Positions 1-11,032 of a DNA stretch of 64,000 bases are shown here, piece after piece. A model generated the notes under the pieces. It searched no databases. It was not told the DNA's origin and was given only the letters and a program-made list of their open reading frames with translations. The position numbers and the translations under genes were made by a program. The stretch comes from Heliocidaris erythrogramma (taxonomy: Eukaryota > Echinodermata > Echinoidea > Camarodonta > Echinometridae): NCBI GenBank assembly GCA_025617745.1, contig CM046863.1, positions 13,644,875 to 13,708,874 of the forward strand, read 5' to 3'. Position 1 is the first letter of the stretch. Each line of letters opens with the position of its first letter.

Positions 1-1362
1 GTTTCTACTGGAACCAATAGAAAATAGTAGAAAAACCTACTAGGACCATTCGGAGACCAGAAGGAATCACTTCTAAAACCATTAGGATTCCAGTAGAAAT
101 TTCTAATGGTTTCCAAGAAATTTCTAATGGTTTAAAAGAAATTTCTAATGGTTTCAATAGAAATTTCTAATGGTATCATCCAGGAATTCTACTGTAAACC
201 TACTAGAACCATTAGGAGACCAGTAGGAATCACTTCTAAAACCATTAGGATTCCAGTAGAAATTTCTAATGGTTTCAGCCAGGATTTCTACTGGATTTCT
301 ACTTATCTCATAATGGTTCCAGTAGAAAATCCTACTGGTCTGCTATTGGTTTCAATACAATTTCCTACTGGTTTGTACTGTTTTTTACTGGTTTGACTTA
401 GTTTTTTTAACACCCTGCTGAAACCATTAGACTTGACTGGTTTCTAATGGTATTTAATGGTCTTCAGAACGATTAGACTTTACTGGTTTCTAGTGGTTTA
501 TACTGGTTTGACTTAGTGTTTTTAACACCCTGTTTAAACCATTAGTCTTGACTGGTTTCTAATGGTATTTACTGGTCTTTAGAACCATTAGACTTTACTG
601 TTTTCTACTGGTTTGACTTAGTTTTTTTTAACACCCTGCTGAAACCATTAGACTTGACTGGTTTCTAATGGTATTTACTGGTCTTCAGAACGATTAGAGT
701 TTACTGGTTTATAGTGGTTTATACTGGTTTGACTTAGTGTTTTTAACACCCTGTTTAAACAATTAGTCTTGACTGGTTTCTAATGGTATTTACTGGTCTT
801 TAGAACCATTAGACTTTACTGTTTTCTACTGGTATTTAATGGTCTTCAGAACCGTTAGTTTTATCACCCTGCTGAAACCATTAGACTTGACTGGTTTCTA
901 ATGGTATTTAATGGTCTTCAGAACGATTAGACTTTACTGGTTTCTAGTGGTTTATACTGGTTGGACTTGACCAACTTGCTGAAAACCATTAATCTACATT
1001 TGCCACTCTCCACCCAGGTGTTAAATGGGTACCCGGTAGGATGGCGAAAGGTAATGTCCTTTGCTTAGCATGTGTGCGCTTAACAGACGCCTGGCTGGAA
1101 TGCTCCCCAGGGAGTGGAGAATGTGCATACACTGTGTGCGGGCGTGCCAGAATCCAATGACCGGGGATAATAATAATATCTGCGCCATGAGCATCTCTCA
1201 TGATGGATACCGGCGCAATACAAATGTTCATATTATTATTATTATTATTAATTATCAACTTGTTTTTATTGGTCTTTACTTTCACCAATTGTCTCTACTG
1301 GTCTTTAAAAACACAATAGAAACCAGTAGACGGTCACTACTGGTTTCTACTGGCTTCTATGG
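1..1362. repeat. Higher-order tandem repeat of ACTGGTTTCTAATGG-type words
   Basis: The region is built from variants of ACTGGTTTCTAATGG and its complement. A larger order is visible: the word CACCCTG recurs at 411, 526, 632, 747 and 865, spaced about 106-117 bp. It alternates between CACCCTGCTGAAACC (411, 632, 865) and CACCCTGTTTAAAC (526, 747), so the true period is about 220 bp made of two subunits. The array runs off the left edge and is interrupted at about 1005-1262 by a SINE-like repeat, then resumes briefly to 1362. No coding potential is evident. Confidence 0.85.
1005..1262 (+). mobile_element. SINE-like dispersed repeat with (ATT)n tail
   Basis: A GC-richer insert interrupts the tandem array and ends in an ATT microsatellite. 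Its 3' half, around CGGGCGTGCCAGAATCCAAT, recurs inverted at about 38150-38215 with the same triplet-repeat end. Two copies plus a simple-repeat tail fit a short non-autonomous retroelement. No clear Pol III A/B boxes were confirmed, so the class is inferred. Confidence 0.6.
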
Positions 1363-1825
1363 GAATTTGAATCTGGGTGGCATGGCAAGCCTACATTAAG
1401 GCAAGAGACAAGACCCAAATCATACTAGTAGTAATAGCATGGAGCTACAATTTGTAGCTTCATGGTAATAGTAAACTTCAACGGGTTCAAGAATGTAGAC
1501 ATCCTGATTGGTCAGATAACACCACGTGATCGTGCAAAACAGGTGATAACGCACGGCAAGGGGTCTAATGCACATGTAAACATGTAAACATGTAAAAATA
1601 AACATGTAAACATGTATGTAGCGCAGACGATACAACTCGATTTTGCTATATGTTTTTACACGCTACCGTATACGCTATCGATATCGCGATATCGATCGTC
1701 GCGCTAATGTCAACAAATCAACAAAATTACAGATGTAGCGCTTATAGCCGCGGTCGGATCGGTGCAGTTCAGTACCGTAAATGAAAGTTTAAGTTTAATT
1801 TTTGACGACAGCATCGTGTAAAAAA
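1363..1825. other. Non-coding stretch with a perfect 20-bp palindrome
   Basis: No gene is seen. It holds short tandem ACATGTAA words (about 1568-1620) and a perfect palindrome ATCGATATCGCGATATCGAT at 1677-1696. The palindrome lies about 130 bp upstream of the small reading frame that starts at 1826, so a promoter role is possible but unproven. Confidence 0.5.
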
Positions 1826-1978
1826 ATGGCTGTATCTTTGAATCTCAGTTTTGCACTTCTCACGGAGGAAGAACTCGACGATCTACTGAATGGGAAGGAT
1901 TCAAACAGTAGGAAAAGAGCACTGAAGTTTGGGTTTTCAAAGCTTGAAAGTTTCGCTAAACTCAGTAGCAGTTGTTAA
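1826..1978 (+). CDS. Short possible first exon, N-terminus resembling Crypton/ZMYM/QRICH1-like proteins
   Basis: A 50-residue frame starts at an ATG with A at -3 and ends at TAA 1976-1978. It reads MAVSLNLSFALLTEEELDD and continues with a KDSNSRKRALKFGFSKLESF segment. The pattern acidic helix, then KDS-N-x-x-KR-A-x-K, is what I recall from N-termini of Crypton-derived tyrosine-recombinase-like (DUF3504) proteins, where a catalytic C-terminal domain follows. None is present here, so the piece would be a first exon or a relic. A possible splice donor lies inside the last codons (CTCA|GTAGCA). The family link is from memory and could be wrong; the frame could also be chance. Confidence 0.35.
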   Translation: MAVSLNLSFALLTEEELDDLLNGKDSNSRKRALKFGFSKLESFAKLSSSC

Positions 1979-2451
1979 AAATGAAGAGATAAAGGCAAAT
2001 ATTTACTATGAAACACAGGAATGATGTTTTTATTGAAAGAATAGAAAATAACCTCTTTGGATTAATGAAAAAATATCCACGGGAAGATTTTCAGATGTCA
2101 CTTATTTTGCTAGTTTATAAAGCTAGTATTAAGACCTTTCACAACAGGAACAAATGGGGAGGGGGCACACAAAAAAAACCCCACTCATTCAAATTCAATA
2201 ATAAACATGGGCTATAAGGATATTCATGTAAACATTTGCAGAACTTGATGATTTGAACAAACTGTATGCATACAAATTTCAACACTATACACGCATGGTT
2301 CATTCACCAAAAACCAAATTGACAAGATGGCATAATATATATTTTATGAACAATATTACCCTAAGCCTTTTGGGATGTTTATATTTCTTGGAGTTGTGAT
2401 ATACATGTACATGTGATAAATTAAAGATAATTTCTCCACTTTATGACATAA
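1979..2451. other. Non-coding, nothing recognised
   Basis: AT-rich sequence with only short open frames of unbiased composition. No repeat or RNA was recognised. Confidence 0.5.
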
Positions 2452-3864
2452 GATCAATACTATGTATTTTTTAAAGCAAAATTTGAAACACATGATCATC
2501 ATTTTTTACTCTAGCTACAAGAATCATATATACTCAATTAATGATGAAATAAAAGAAAACATGCTAAGCATTACACTCCTATGGCAGAACTATGTTGAAT
2601 GATGACAAGAAAATGGTCTGTACCAGGGGTGTCGATCCGTGTTCACGACTTACCAACCACCTCACCTTCCTCAAACGCTGCCGTGACTCTAACATCATCC
2701 CCGTCGACTCACCTAAGGCCAAGCGCATCCTCCACCAAGCTAGCATCTCCGTCAACAGAGAACGCATCACCCACACCCGGCACCAACTCCACAGCACCAA
2801 TACACTCATCTCTTCTACCCAATCCAATCTTGACCGACAACTCAATCCGGAAGACCTACACAAGATCAACACCTTCAGCAAGGACACCGCCGACTTAAGC
2901 ACATCAACAAATTCAACCAACTCTCCACACCCAAGACCACTCCCACCGACAACTCACGCCACCCTAGACATAAGGACACCGTCATCAACCTCAGCAAGCA
3001 CCAACTCACCGAAACCTGCGATATCATCAGACGACTCCTCACCGACTTCAGACCTTGCCTAAATGATTACGCGAGGGAGCAAAGCGACCGAGCTATGGAA
3101 AATTTTCGCATTTCAGACCTTCAAAAACTAGATTTCTAGTATCCCCCTCCCACTCCAGGGACCTTTTTCAAAAATCTGTCTATAAAACTTGCATTTTAGA
3201 GCATCCCAAAATGAGAAGAAGAAGTGGACGGACCCCTCAATTGAGAATAACAATCCGACTCGCGGAGGAATTTTCTTCGATATTTTGGCATTGAAATTAT
3301 GGCATTTCTTATATCCTTACATCTAATCGTTCAAAAATGTGATGGTATCTCAGAATCAAACATAATAAGTTTTAATAATTATTGGTTTTAAGTTAAAAAT
3401 ATATAATAATTCTTATTTAATCCATCAAAAAATATTGGGGGATGATAATACAGGCCATCCCCCCACCTCAGTTTTTTTTTTTTTTTTGGTCTGTACCATG
3501 GTTGATAAATACCCCTACATACTTGCCGTATACATGGAGAAATACTTGCAGTACTTAGTTTATTAGTTTATCAAAAGTCTCATACATGTACATGTTTCAA
3601 CAGATATACATGTATATATTTTTCCCCCAAATGTCATAAAAACAATCGCTACACTCTATTACATTACAATAATACTATTCTTTTTATTTCACCAAAATTT
3701 GAATCAGATCATCATTTTGTACACTTCAAACTAGCTTTAATGTACAAGAATCATATATATTCTATTAATGATGAAATGGGCAAATTACATGTTAGGAATG
3801 CACTTCTATGGCAAAATCTTTGTGGAATGATGACAGGAAAATGGTCTGTACCACGGTTGATACA
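2452..3864 (+). repeat. Diverged direct duplication with an insertion in the first copy
   Basis: The stretch 2452-2630 aligns by eye with 3661-3864. Both contain GAATCATATATA, a TAATGATGAAAT word, TCTATGGCA and AAAATGGTCTGTACCA. In copy one the sequence after TCTGTACCA is displaced to 3487 by the Penelope-like block, and the text following it (TTATCAAAAGTCT region) again matches 4412-4470 after copy two. So an older tandem duplication was later split by separate insertions in each copy. Confidence 0.65.
2631..3076 (+). pseudogene. Penelope-like retroelement fragment, N-terminal region, frameshifted
   Basis: This GC-richer island reads SRLTNHLTFLKRCRDSNIIP, then a helical segment with RILHQASISVNRERITHTRH up to about 2880. 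It continues in a different frame from 2882 as RRLKHINKFNQLSTPKT and later VINLSKHQLTETCDIIRRLL. In my knowledge of Penelope-like polyproteins this order (NHLxFLxRCR, RERI, KFNxL, VxNLSxxxL) precedes the reverse transcriptase domain. The RT itself is absent, so the copy is truncated and dead. The abrupt start right after TCTGTACCA of the surrounding duplication marks the insertion edge. A different retroelement class is the main alternative. Confidence 0.6.
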
Positions 3865-5742
3865 TACATGCAAAAACACTTACTGTACTCCCGCCCCCCC
3901 CCCCCACTCAGTATTATTTAGGGTACGCGTATGCTTGTTCCCTCCTATCTCAGGGCTCCCAAAATTTCTGAACCCCCTATCGCGGGCTTTGCGCGGGCTT
4001 TTCCTGCCTTGGAGACCCCCCCCCCCCCCCTAAATTCAGAACTATATATATATCGAGTCGAGGGAGGACTGGGTGGGACTGGGGGCCAGTGTTTCTACTT
4101 TTCAAAATGAAATAATCCTGGCTGAATGAGCTATCAAAACTAGCAGGAATTTTCAGGAATTTGATCATGGGATTGGATCAATTTTTCGAGATATTTCATA
4201 ACCCCCCTTTTTTAATTTCTCAGGTGTCGAAGAGAGAGAGACAGAACGAAAACCACCCCTTTTTTAATGAAATCTCCGGGTGAAAGATAAAAACACCCCC
4301 TTTTGTTACAATTCACGGGCCGGATTGTGTCGCCAATAAAATACCCCTTTACCGGAGATTTTGGGAACACGCATGCGGTCCCTTCGACCTCCGAGTGGGG
4401 GGCCGGGACTGTACTTAGTTAATCAAAAGTCTTATACATAGGTTTCAACATTTTCTTTCATATTCGGCATAGAATTACATGCTTTATGAGAAATTTTTAT
4501 ATAATACAGTACGTACCTACTATGTACATGTACAATAATGAACTTTGAAAATAATAGCTAGCTTTATAGCGCGATAATTATATAATGTATAATTATTCGG
4601 GATCGAACAGTACAGCTACGTTTTACCATGTTTGTTATGCGATTTCAATATTCCCCCCCCCCTTTTTCCTTCTTATTTCCTGGTCCAGTCTGCCTTGATT
4701 TTGCCTCATTACATGGATAAATGTTCTTACAAAGTCAAATAACCAGTTTGTGGACGGCAGAAGGGTAATATGAAATATGTCGGCTATCGTATGTTCGTTC
4801 ACAAAACCATAGCACAAAACCCCAAACCGCGAAAATCTCGCCAAAACCGGGGCGAAAACCTGCGTAAAAACAGAAATATTTCATGGAATTCGAGTGAAAA
4901 AAACCCAATCCCGCGGAAAATAGACCAAAAAGACTACTAATAATGCAGCTTCCCGAGATTATTGACAGCCGACAGCCGGTTAAGCATAAATCATGCAGAT
5001 GTTTGTTGGGCTCCTTACCGGCTCACGAATACTATCAAATTTAAATTTTCTACCCTTTTCGAGGATCTTTTCTCATCACTCGTGAATTTGATATCCTTTT
5101 TTCAGAATTTTGCTGTTTTTGATACCCTAAACGAGATACCCGCGTTACCCGTCTGGTGTTGAAAAAACAACAATTTTTACTCGTTTTCATGGACGCTGAT
5201 GCCGTACAGGCCTCAATGAGACATACCGCCTCTCCCCCCCCCCCCCCCCCCGCGCAGGTTCCCTGTGAATTCATATTTGTTGTAAGTTTCTAAGCTAAAT
5301 CCTGACTGTCCATTCTTGTGGCAGAGACCTACAGTTGCAGTGCCTCAGATGGAGAATGAGCCATTGTAGTTCAACATGCCACTAGGTGTCAATACAATTG
5401 CTAACAAAGTTAAAGACATTGCAAAGAAAGCTGGATGCACTAGAAGCTATACTAACCATTCTATTCGAGACACTTCACTTGACAGTGCCGGTTTTGAGAC
5501 GAGGGATATAATGTCCGTGAGCGGGTTATGGGGGTCCAGTTTCCCTCCATAATTCCCATTTTTTGTTGGTCTGGAGGGGGGTGCGTTCGCACCCCCCCCC
5601 CCCCCCTGGCGACGCCCATGCAATATAAGGTCAAATTCGAACATGCTCAGCCAAGCTCAAGGAAGTGAAAATACATCGGTGAACCAGATTCATTACCACT
5701 TCCATAATTGTCAGGTTCACAGTACTAACAAATAGGTCTAAA
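3077..5742. other. Repeat-rich non-coding stretch with poly(C) tracts
   Basis: No gene is seen. It holds a widespread repeat phrase (GCGAGGGAGCAAAGCGACCG at about 3070, related forms at 25490 and inverted near 62670). Homopolymer C/G tracts occur near 3892, 4017, 4653, 5225 and 5589. At 5530-5625 there is a MITE-like piece sharing GGGTCCAGTTTCCCTCCATA with 31205-31235. The open frames here overlap homopolymers and look spurious. Confidence 0.55.
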
Positions 5743-5870
5743 TAAAGACGAGGCCTACACATTGTAAATAAACATTGTATATACGTTCGCAACCGTCTAC
5801 TGTATGAAGACTAGGCCTAAACATTGTAAATAAACATTGTATATACGTTCGCAACAGTCTACTATATGAG
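5743..5870 (+). repeat. Two-copy tandem repeat of about 62 bp
   Basis: Two adjacent copies of about 62 bp share AAATAAACATTGTATATACG and TTCGCAAC(C/A)GTCTACT(G/A)TATGA. Differences are a few substitutions, so the duplication is fairly recent. No function is apparent. Confidence 0.85.
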
Positions 5871-5949
5871 TTTTGCTGAGCAGGATTCACGCATGGGGCA
5901 TGACAGTTTGAAGTAAGTGAAAACACTAAGATTGTAGACCCGTTTTATA

Positions 5950-6135
5950 AAATTATTAATACATGGTTGTGAGGTCGTGCGTTAGTGCGATCCGGCAACA
6001 CGCAGGTTTTTATCGTGGTGTCTAAAACACTCGGCTACGCCTCGTGCGTTAGTAGGCCCTACAGTACACCACGATAAAAACCTTTGTGTTGCCGGATCGC
6101 ACTAACGCACTCCCAATCATGTATTAATAGTATAC
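5950..6135. mobile_element. Short foldback element with arms of about 85 bp
   Basis: The left arm ATTAATACATGGTTG..GTGCGTTAGTGCGATCCGGC is matched by its reverse complement at the right end (GCCGGATCGCACTAACGCAC..CAATCATGTATTAAT). Only a short loop separates them. The structure fits a MITE that would form a long cruciform or hairpin. No open reading frame is present and target duplications are unclear. Confidence 0.75.
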
Positions 6136-6196
6136 TAGACCACATATATATTATTATATATTGAATATATCATAAAGAAATGTGAAATAATTACAA

Positions 6197-6268
6197 GGCC
6201 CCGACTGGGATTCGAAACCGGGACCCTGGATTACATGACCAGTGCTCTACCAGCTGAGCTATCCGGGC
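6197..6268 (-). tRNA. tRNA-like sequence, probably not functional (left arm)
   Basis: Read on the minus strand it shows an A-box-like TAGCTCAGCTGGTAGAGC and a B-box-like GGTTTCGAATCCC. The D arm GCTC/GAGC and T arm are recognisable. The loop after CTGGT reads CATGTAA, so position 33 is A instead of the invariant T and the stem has a T-T mismatch. These defects and its place in a foldback arm argue for a tRNA-derived relic rather than a working tRNA. Confidence 0.5.
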
Positions 6269-6415
6269 TCCCGTCGAAGCAAAGTAACAATCTCACATAT
6301 AGCCCCTCTCTTTCCATCGAGCGTAGGGGGTACATCCATACCAATTCCATCGTACGCAATAATGGCCTACCAATGAGACAGGTCTTCCCTCTTAAGTTAT
6401 TTTGCTTCGACGGGA

Positions 6416-6487
6416 GCCCGGATAGCTCAGTTGGTAGAGCACTGGTCATGTAATCCAGAGTCCCGGGTTCGAATCCCAGTCGGGGCA
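6416..6487 (+). tRNA. tRNA-like sequence, probably not functional (right arm)
   Basis: GCCCGGATAGCTCAGTTGG starts a tRNA-like fold, with B box GGTTCGAATCCC and 3' end TCGGGGCA. The acceptor stem pairs imperfectly. The anticodon loop reads CATGTAA, lacking T33, so the formal anticodon TGT is doubtful. It is the mirror image of the copy at 6197-6268. A tRNA-derived promoter head of a SINE captured in a foldback is the simplest reading. Confidence 0.5.
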
Positions 6488-6525
6488 TTGTAATTTTCTC
6501 ACATTTCTTTATGATATATTCAATT

Positions 6526-7039
6526 TACTTCAGTCCTATCAATTATGATATTTAATTATTATATATCTTATCAGAATGTAAGCAAAAATGCGAATGTATT
6601 GTATTGTCCCAGGAACTTTTATTTCATAATATTCAAGACAACTAGTTAACAGACAAGAGCATCAAAAAGAAGAAAAAATACATAAATTTCAGTATGCGGG
6701 ACTGGAACAGTGGAAGTACAATAAAAAAGGAATAAGGAGGAAATGGCTGGAAAAACTACTTTATAGTTTACTGTTAGTGTTATTTAAGATTGCAAAAGTA
6801 CAATGACATAGGAATCAGGAACAAGTTATTCAAGATCATACTTACTTTTTTTCAAACGTGCAGAATAGCTCAAACTTGATGCATTTCCACCATCAATTTT
6901 TCGGAATTGTGTGCAAATATCATATCTCCTGATCGCGCGATAATTTTAAGTATATGTCGGTCGAGATGTTAATGAATATTAATGACGTCTCGGAGAATGA
7001 TCATGTGCGCATGCGCCAGGGACAAAAAGTTCGTAGGAA
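6526..7039. other. Non-coding, nothing recognised
   Basis: AT-rich unique-looking sequence without long open frames or repeats. Confidence 0.5.
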
Positions 7040-8425
7040 AAAAAAATTCGCGACCCGGACGCGTCTTTTTTTTTGTTGTAACCAAGCCTAGGCAGATTTC
7101 GCATTTTTTCATGAATATTCATGACGCAGGGTCGGGAAACGGTTCCGATTGGTCTTCATGAAAGCACGGTCGGTGGGGGAAAAAAGTCCCTGGCCTGCAC
7201 GTACGTACGCATATTACGTGCAGCGCTATATTTCGATCGTGTGTGTTCAACGTGTAGGCGCCTAGCCTACGTTCATGTATGTATTGTTTAATTCTCAACA
7301 TATTCACCCCACCTATGCAATGTGACACGTAAAAAATTGGATTGAGCAGTCAATTTCAAAATCAAGTTTTGCATTAATTTATTGCATGTGCGTAGATCTA
7401 ATTTAGTAATTAGCTCTTTTGAGGACACCCTCCTTTTCCGACCAAAATTGACACTGCCACTGGCATTACTCTGAAAATAGGTCTAGGCCTAGGCTATGCG
7501 TATATTGACAATTGCCCATCGTAATGTTCTCCACAAATGAACTTTACAACAATATGCAGAATCAAGACACAGACTCTAGGCTAGGTCTAACAACGTTAGA
7601 GTCTTACTGTTCACGTTAGAAATTAAATTTCCTTGCATGCACACTGTAATTAGCACTTGCACCCTGCTCCTGTAACGCACATTGCCCTGAGTTAGAAGAA
7701 CTGCAAGAGTCTTCAGGACTGAAAGAAGCAGACTACTACTAACGTTCCAATAGTACTAACGTTAGTACCAAGAAAACAAATTATTTTGGTGACCTTTTAG
7801 CTGATGAAAACAAAGTGCGTAACTAGTTATTGTAGGGTAGACCTAAAATCATCTAGGCCTAGGCCCTAGATGTAGATTTACCCCCATCATCAATCATTTA
7901 CTAGTACTGATTAGATCTAGGTCTAACTCATCATGCTCATTGACCTTAAAATAACATTCACTTAATCTAAACTTAACTGAAATTGAAAATTGTAACAAAA
8001 TTGGTCTAGTTAGAGTAGCCTAGATCTAGGCCTATAGTAGTTAGAGTCTTGGCTAGACATACCTGCAAATTTGATGATATCACACAATCACATTCCGATT
8101 CCATTTTGAAGTTGGGTCTACCACACGTCTATTATTAGGCCAGCATTTTGAGGGATACGTGGAGGCAATTCTAACTCTTATATTAAGATCTAACTTAGAT
8201 CGATAATAGATTCAGTGCAAAAACGTAGGCGAGGCGCCTACACGTTGAACACATACGATCATAATATGCGTACGTGCGTGCAGGCCAGGGACTTTTTTCC
8301 CCCACCGGCGACCGTGCTTTCATGAAGACCAATCGGAACCGTTTCCCGACCCTGCGTCATGAATATTCATGAAAAATGCGAAATCTGCCTAGGCTTGGTT
8401 ACAAAAAAAAAATACGCGACCCGGA
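7040..8425. mobile_element. Foldback element with terminal inverted repeats of about 210 bp
   Basis: Left arm (about 7060-7268) and right arm (about 8222-8410) are reverse complements sharing GTAACCAAGCCTAGGCAGAT, CATGAATATTCATGACGCAG, GAAACGGTTCCGATTGG and CTTCATGAAAGCACGGTCG. Both ends carry a T-rich tract, and the direct word CGCGACCCGGAC lies just outside each arm; it may be a target duplication of unusual length. The 950-bp interior is rich in CTAGGCCTAG-like words and has no long open frame. This is a non-autonomous DNA element. Confidence 0.8.
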
Positions 8426-8454
8426 CGGATTGGTTTATGCACGCTTGGGCTAAA

Positions 8455-8925
8455 ACCACTTGGTCTAATTTCCATATGGGCTACCTTCATTCGGGCTAAA
8501 CCCTTATGGTCCACTCTTCATTTGGTCTAATTTTCACTTGGTCTAATAACCAGAAGGTCTAATGACCACTTGGGCTAATTATCACTTGGTCTAATTATAA
8601 TTTGGTCTAAATACCATTTCGTCTACTTTATTTTGGTGTTACTTGGTCTACTACCAATTCGTCTAGTGTCAGTTTCTCTAATTCCCAGTCAGTCTAAAAC
8701 TAGTTGGTCTACAGGCATTTCGTCTAAAGTCCACTTGGTCTAGTATCCATTTGGTCTACATGGCATTTATATGGTCTAATATGCAGTTGGTCTAACTTTC
8801 ATTTAGTCCATTTTCCATTAAGTCTAATTGTCAATTGGTCTAAATGCCAGTTTGTTTAAACATCACTTTTTCTAATTATCACTAAGGCTAATTGCCTGTT
8901 GGGCTATTCCCTTTTCGTCTACGCA
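8455..8925 (+). repeat. Degenerate 17-bp tandem array, CACTTGGTCTAATTATC type
   Basis: About 25 successive units of roughly 16-18 bp share the core TTGGTCTAA with variants TTCGTCTA, TTGGGCTAA and TTAGTCTAA. The same units reappear in reverse complement at 23180-23515, on the far side of the palindrome arrays. The units are too degenerate for a young satellite and resemble subterminal repeats of large DNA transposons. No coding function is likely. Confidence 0.85.
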
Positions 8926-9059
8926 CCCACCATCAACACTGTGCGTCATTTTGTTGGCCGTCCCAGAAATGACAGTAAGAAAAAAAAATCAGCTAAATTT
9001 AAAAGTCAATTACCAAGGTTTGAAAAACTTTTGACAGCTATCAAAACATATTATGTGAG

Positions 9060-9965
9060 CAATATGTGGGTAAAATATGGGCTATCCCAAATGGATCGCA
9101 CACGCGAATGCCCATATGGGTCCCATAAGATTTTGCACCCAAGGCCCATGTGGGTTCCATATGGGCCATCCCAGATGGCCAATATGGGTTCGTTCTGGGG
9201 CCCATCTGGTATAAATATGGGCAATATGTGGGTAAAATATGGGCTCGCCCATATGGGTCGCACACGGGAATGCCCATATGGGTCCCATAAGATTTTGCAC
9301 CCAAGGCCCATGTGGGTTCCATATGGGCCATCCAAGATGGCCAATATGGGTTCGGTCTGGGGCCCATCTGGGTATAAATATGGGAAAGAAGTGGGTAAAA
9401 TATGGGCTATCCCATATGAGTATTATCTGTGGGTTCCCATATGGGTCCCACATGGGAATGCCCATATGGGCCCCATAAGATTTTGCACCCAATTCCCATG
9501 TGGGTCCCATATGGGCCATCCCAGATGGCCTATACGGGTTCAGCCTGGGGCCCATCTGGGTATAAATGTGGGCAATATGTGGGTAAAATATGGGCTCGCC
9601 CATATGGGTCGCACACGGGAATGCCCATATGGGTCCCACATGGGAATGCCCATATAAGCCCCATAAGATTTTGCACCCAAGGCACATATGGGGCCCATAA
9701 GGGCCGTCCAATATGGCTAATATGGGTTAAGCCTGGGTCCAATTTGGGTATAAATGTGGGCAATACGTTGGCAAAATATGGGCTATCCCATATGGGTCCC
9801 ACACTGGAATGCCCATATGGGGCCCCATAATATTTTGCACACAGGGCCCATAGGGGACCCATATGGGTTTAATCTGGGGCCCATCTGGGTAATATGTGGG
9901 AACAGTATGATTGATCCCATATATTGCGTTCCCCCATGGGCCCCTCATGGGCCCGACATAATTTA
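9060..9965. repeat. Palindrome array I: CCCATATGGG words in units of about 180 bp
   Basis: Dense self-complementary decamers CCCATATGGG, with CCCACATGGG, CCCAGATGGG and GGGCCCAT variants, are spaced mostly 10-25 bp. The phrase AAGATTTTGCACCC recurs near 9127, 9289, 9478, 9666 and (diverged) 9830, giving a unit of about 160-190 bp. Because the words are palindromic and multiples of the frame stay open, long open frames appear on both strands with Met-Gly-Pro-Tyr-like repeats; they are by-products. The array would form many hairpins as single strand. Confidence 0.9.
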
Positions 9966-11032
9966 GCAACTGAGATTTACAATATGCCTATATTGGTCTA
10001 TTCAATCGATACAAGGGGACAACTCCTAAATCGTTTTTAAGGAAAGACATGGGACACAAAGACTACTTGATCATCATGCAATCATCATCAGCCTCTCACC
10101 ACAGCTGTGCCAGTACAAAAAACAACAACATTAAAAAGAAAAATGGGGGTACTTGAAATATAAGTTGCCGGTGACCTGCCATGCAACCTGTGTACATACA
10201 TGTATGTCACAAATAATGAGCATTGCCTGTGGAATTTTGTCTTGAAAACAGACCTGTTTGCGCGGTCAACAAATATCTGAGCATGCCTATATATGAATTC
10301 CCCCCACCAAACTCATTCACGCTGACATGTATTCACTTATTGCTACATACCTAATAAATTTACTCCAGAGTGGTAATTAGATTATGAAAGTAAACCTTCT
10401 TTATTATAAATATGCATCTATAAATGATATTTTCATCAAAAATCACTGGGGAATTTTACTTTTAAGTTGGGAATAGGCAACGACATACATGTATTTTATA
10501 TTGATCTGCAAATATATTTTCACTTATTCGTACATGCCCATGAAATTTACTCCATAGCAGTAATTAGATTTCCATGAATCTAATTCATGCAAACATGTAT
10601 TCACTTTGGTGTTACTTGGTCTACTACCAATTCGTCTAGTGTCAGTTTCTCTAATTCCCAGTCAGTCTAAAACTAGTTGGTCTACAGGCATTTCGTCTAA
10701 AGTCCACTTGGTCTAGTATCCATTTGGTCTACATGGCATTTATATGGTCTAATATGCAGTTGGTCTAACTTTCATTTAGTCCATTTTCCATTAAGTCTAA
10801 TTGTCAATTGGTCTAAATGCCAGTTTGTTTAAACATCACTTTTTCTAATTATCACTAAGGCTAATTGCCTGTTGGGCTATTCCCTTTTCGTCTACGCACC
10901 CACCATCAACACGGTGCGTCATTTTGTTGGCCGTCCCAGAAATGTCAGTAAGGAAAAAAAATCAGCTAAATTTAAAAGTCAATTACCAAGGTTTGAAAAA
11001 GTTTTGACAGCTATCAAAACATATTATGTGAG

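Larger units (their letters stand above)
6160..6525. mobile_element. Foldback element whose arms contain tRNA-like sequence
   Basis: Arms at about 6160-6290 and 6390-6525 are near-perfect inverted repeats, from the outer TTGAATATATCATAAAGAAA to the inner TTGCTTCGACGGGAGCCCGG on the plus copy. About 100 bp of unrelated spacer lies between. Each arm carries one complete tRNA-like sequence pointing toward the element's outer edge. The symmetry explains why open frames on both strands look alike; they are not genes. Confidence 0.8.

Noticed and set aside
6197-6487. Two functional tRNA genes
   Set aside because: Anticodon loops lack T33, stems mismatch and both sit in foldback arms.
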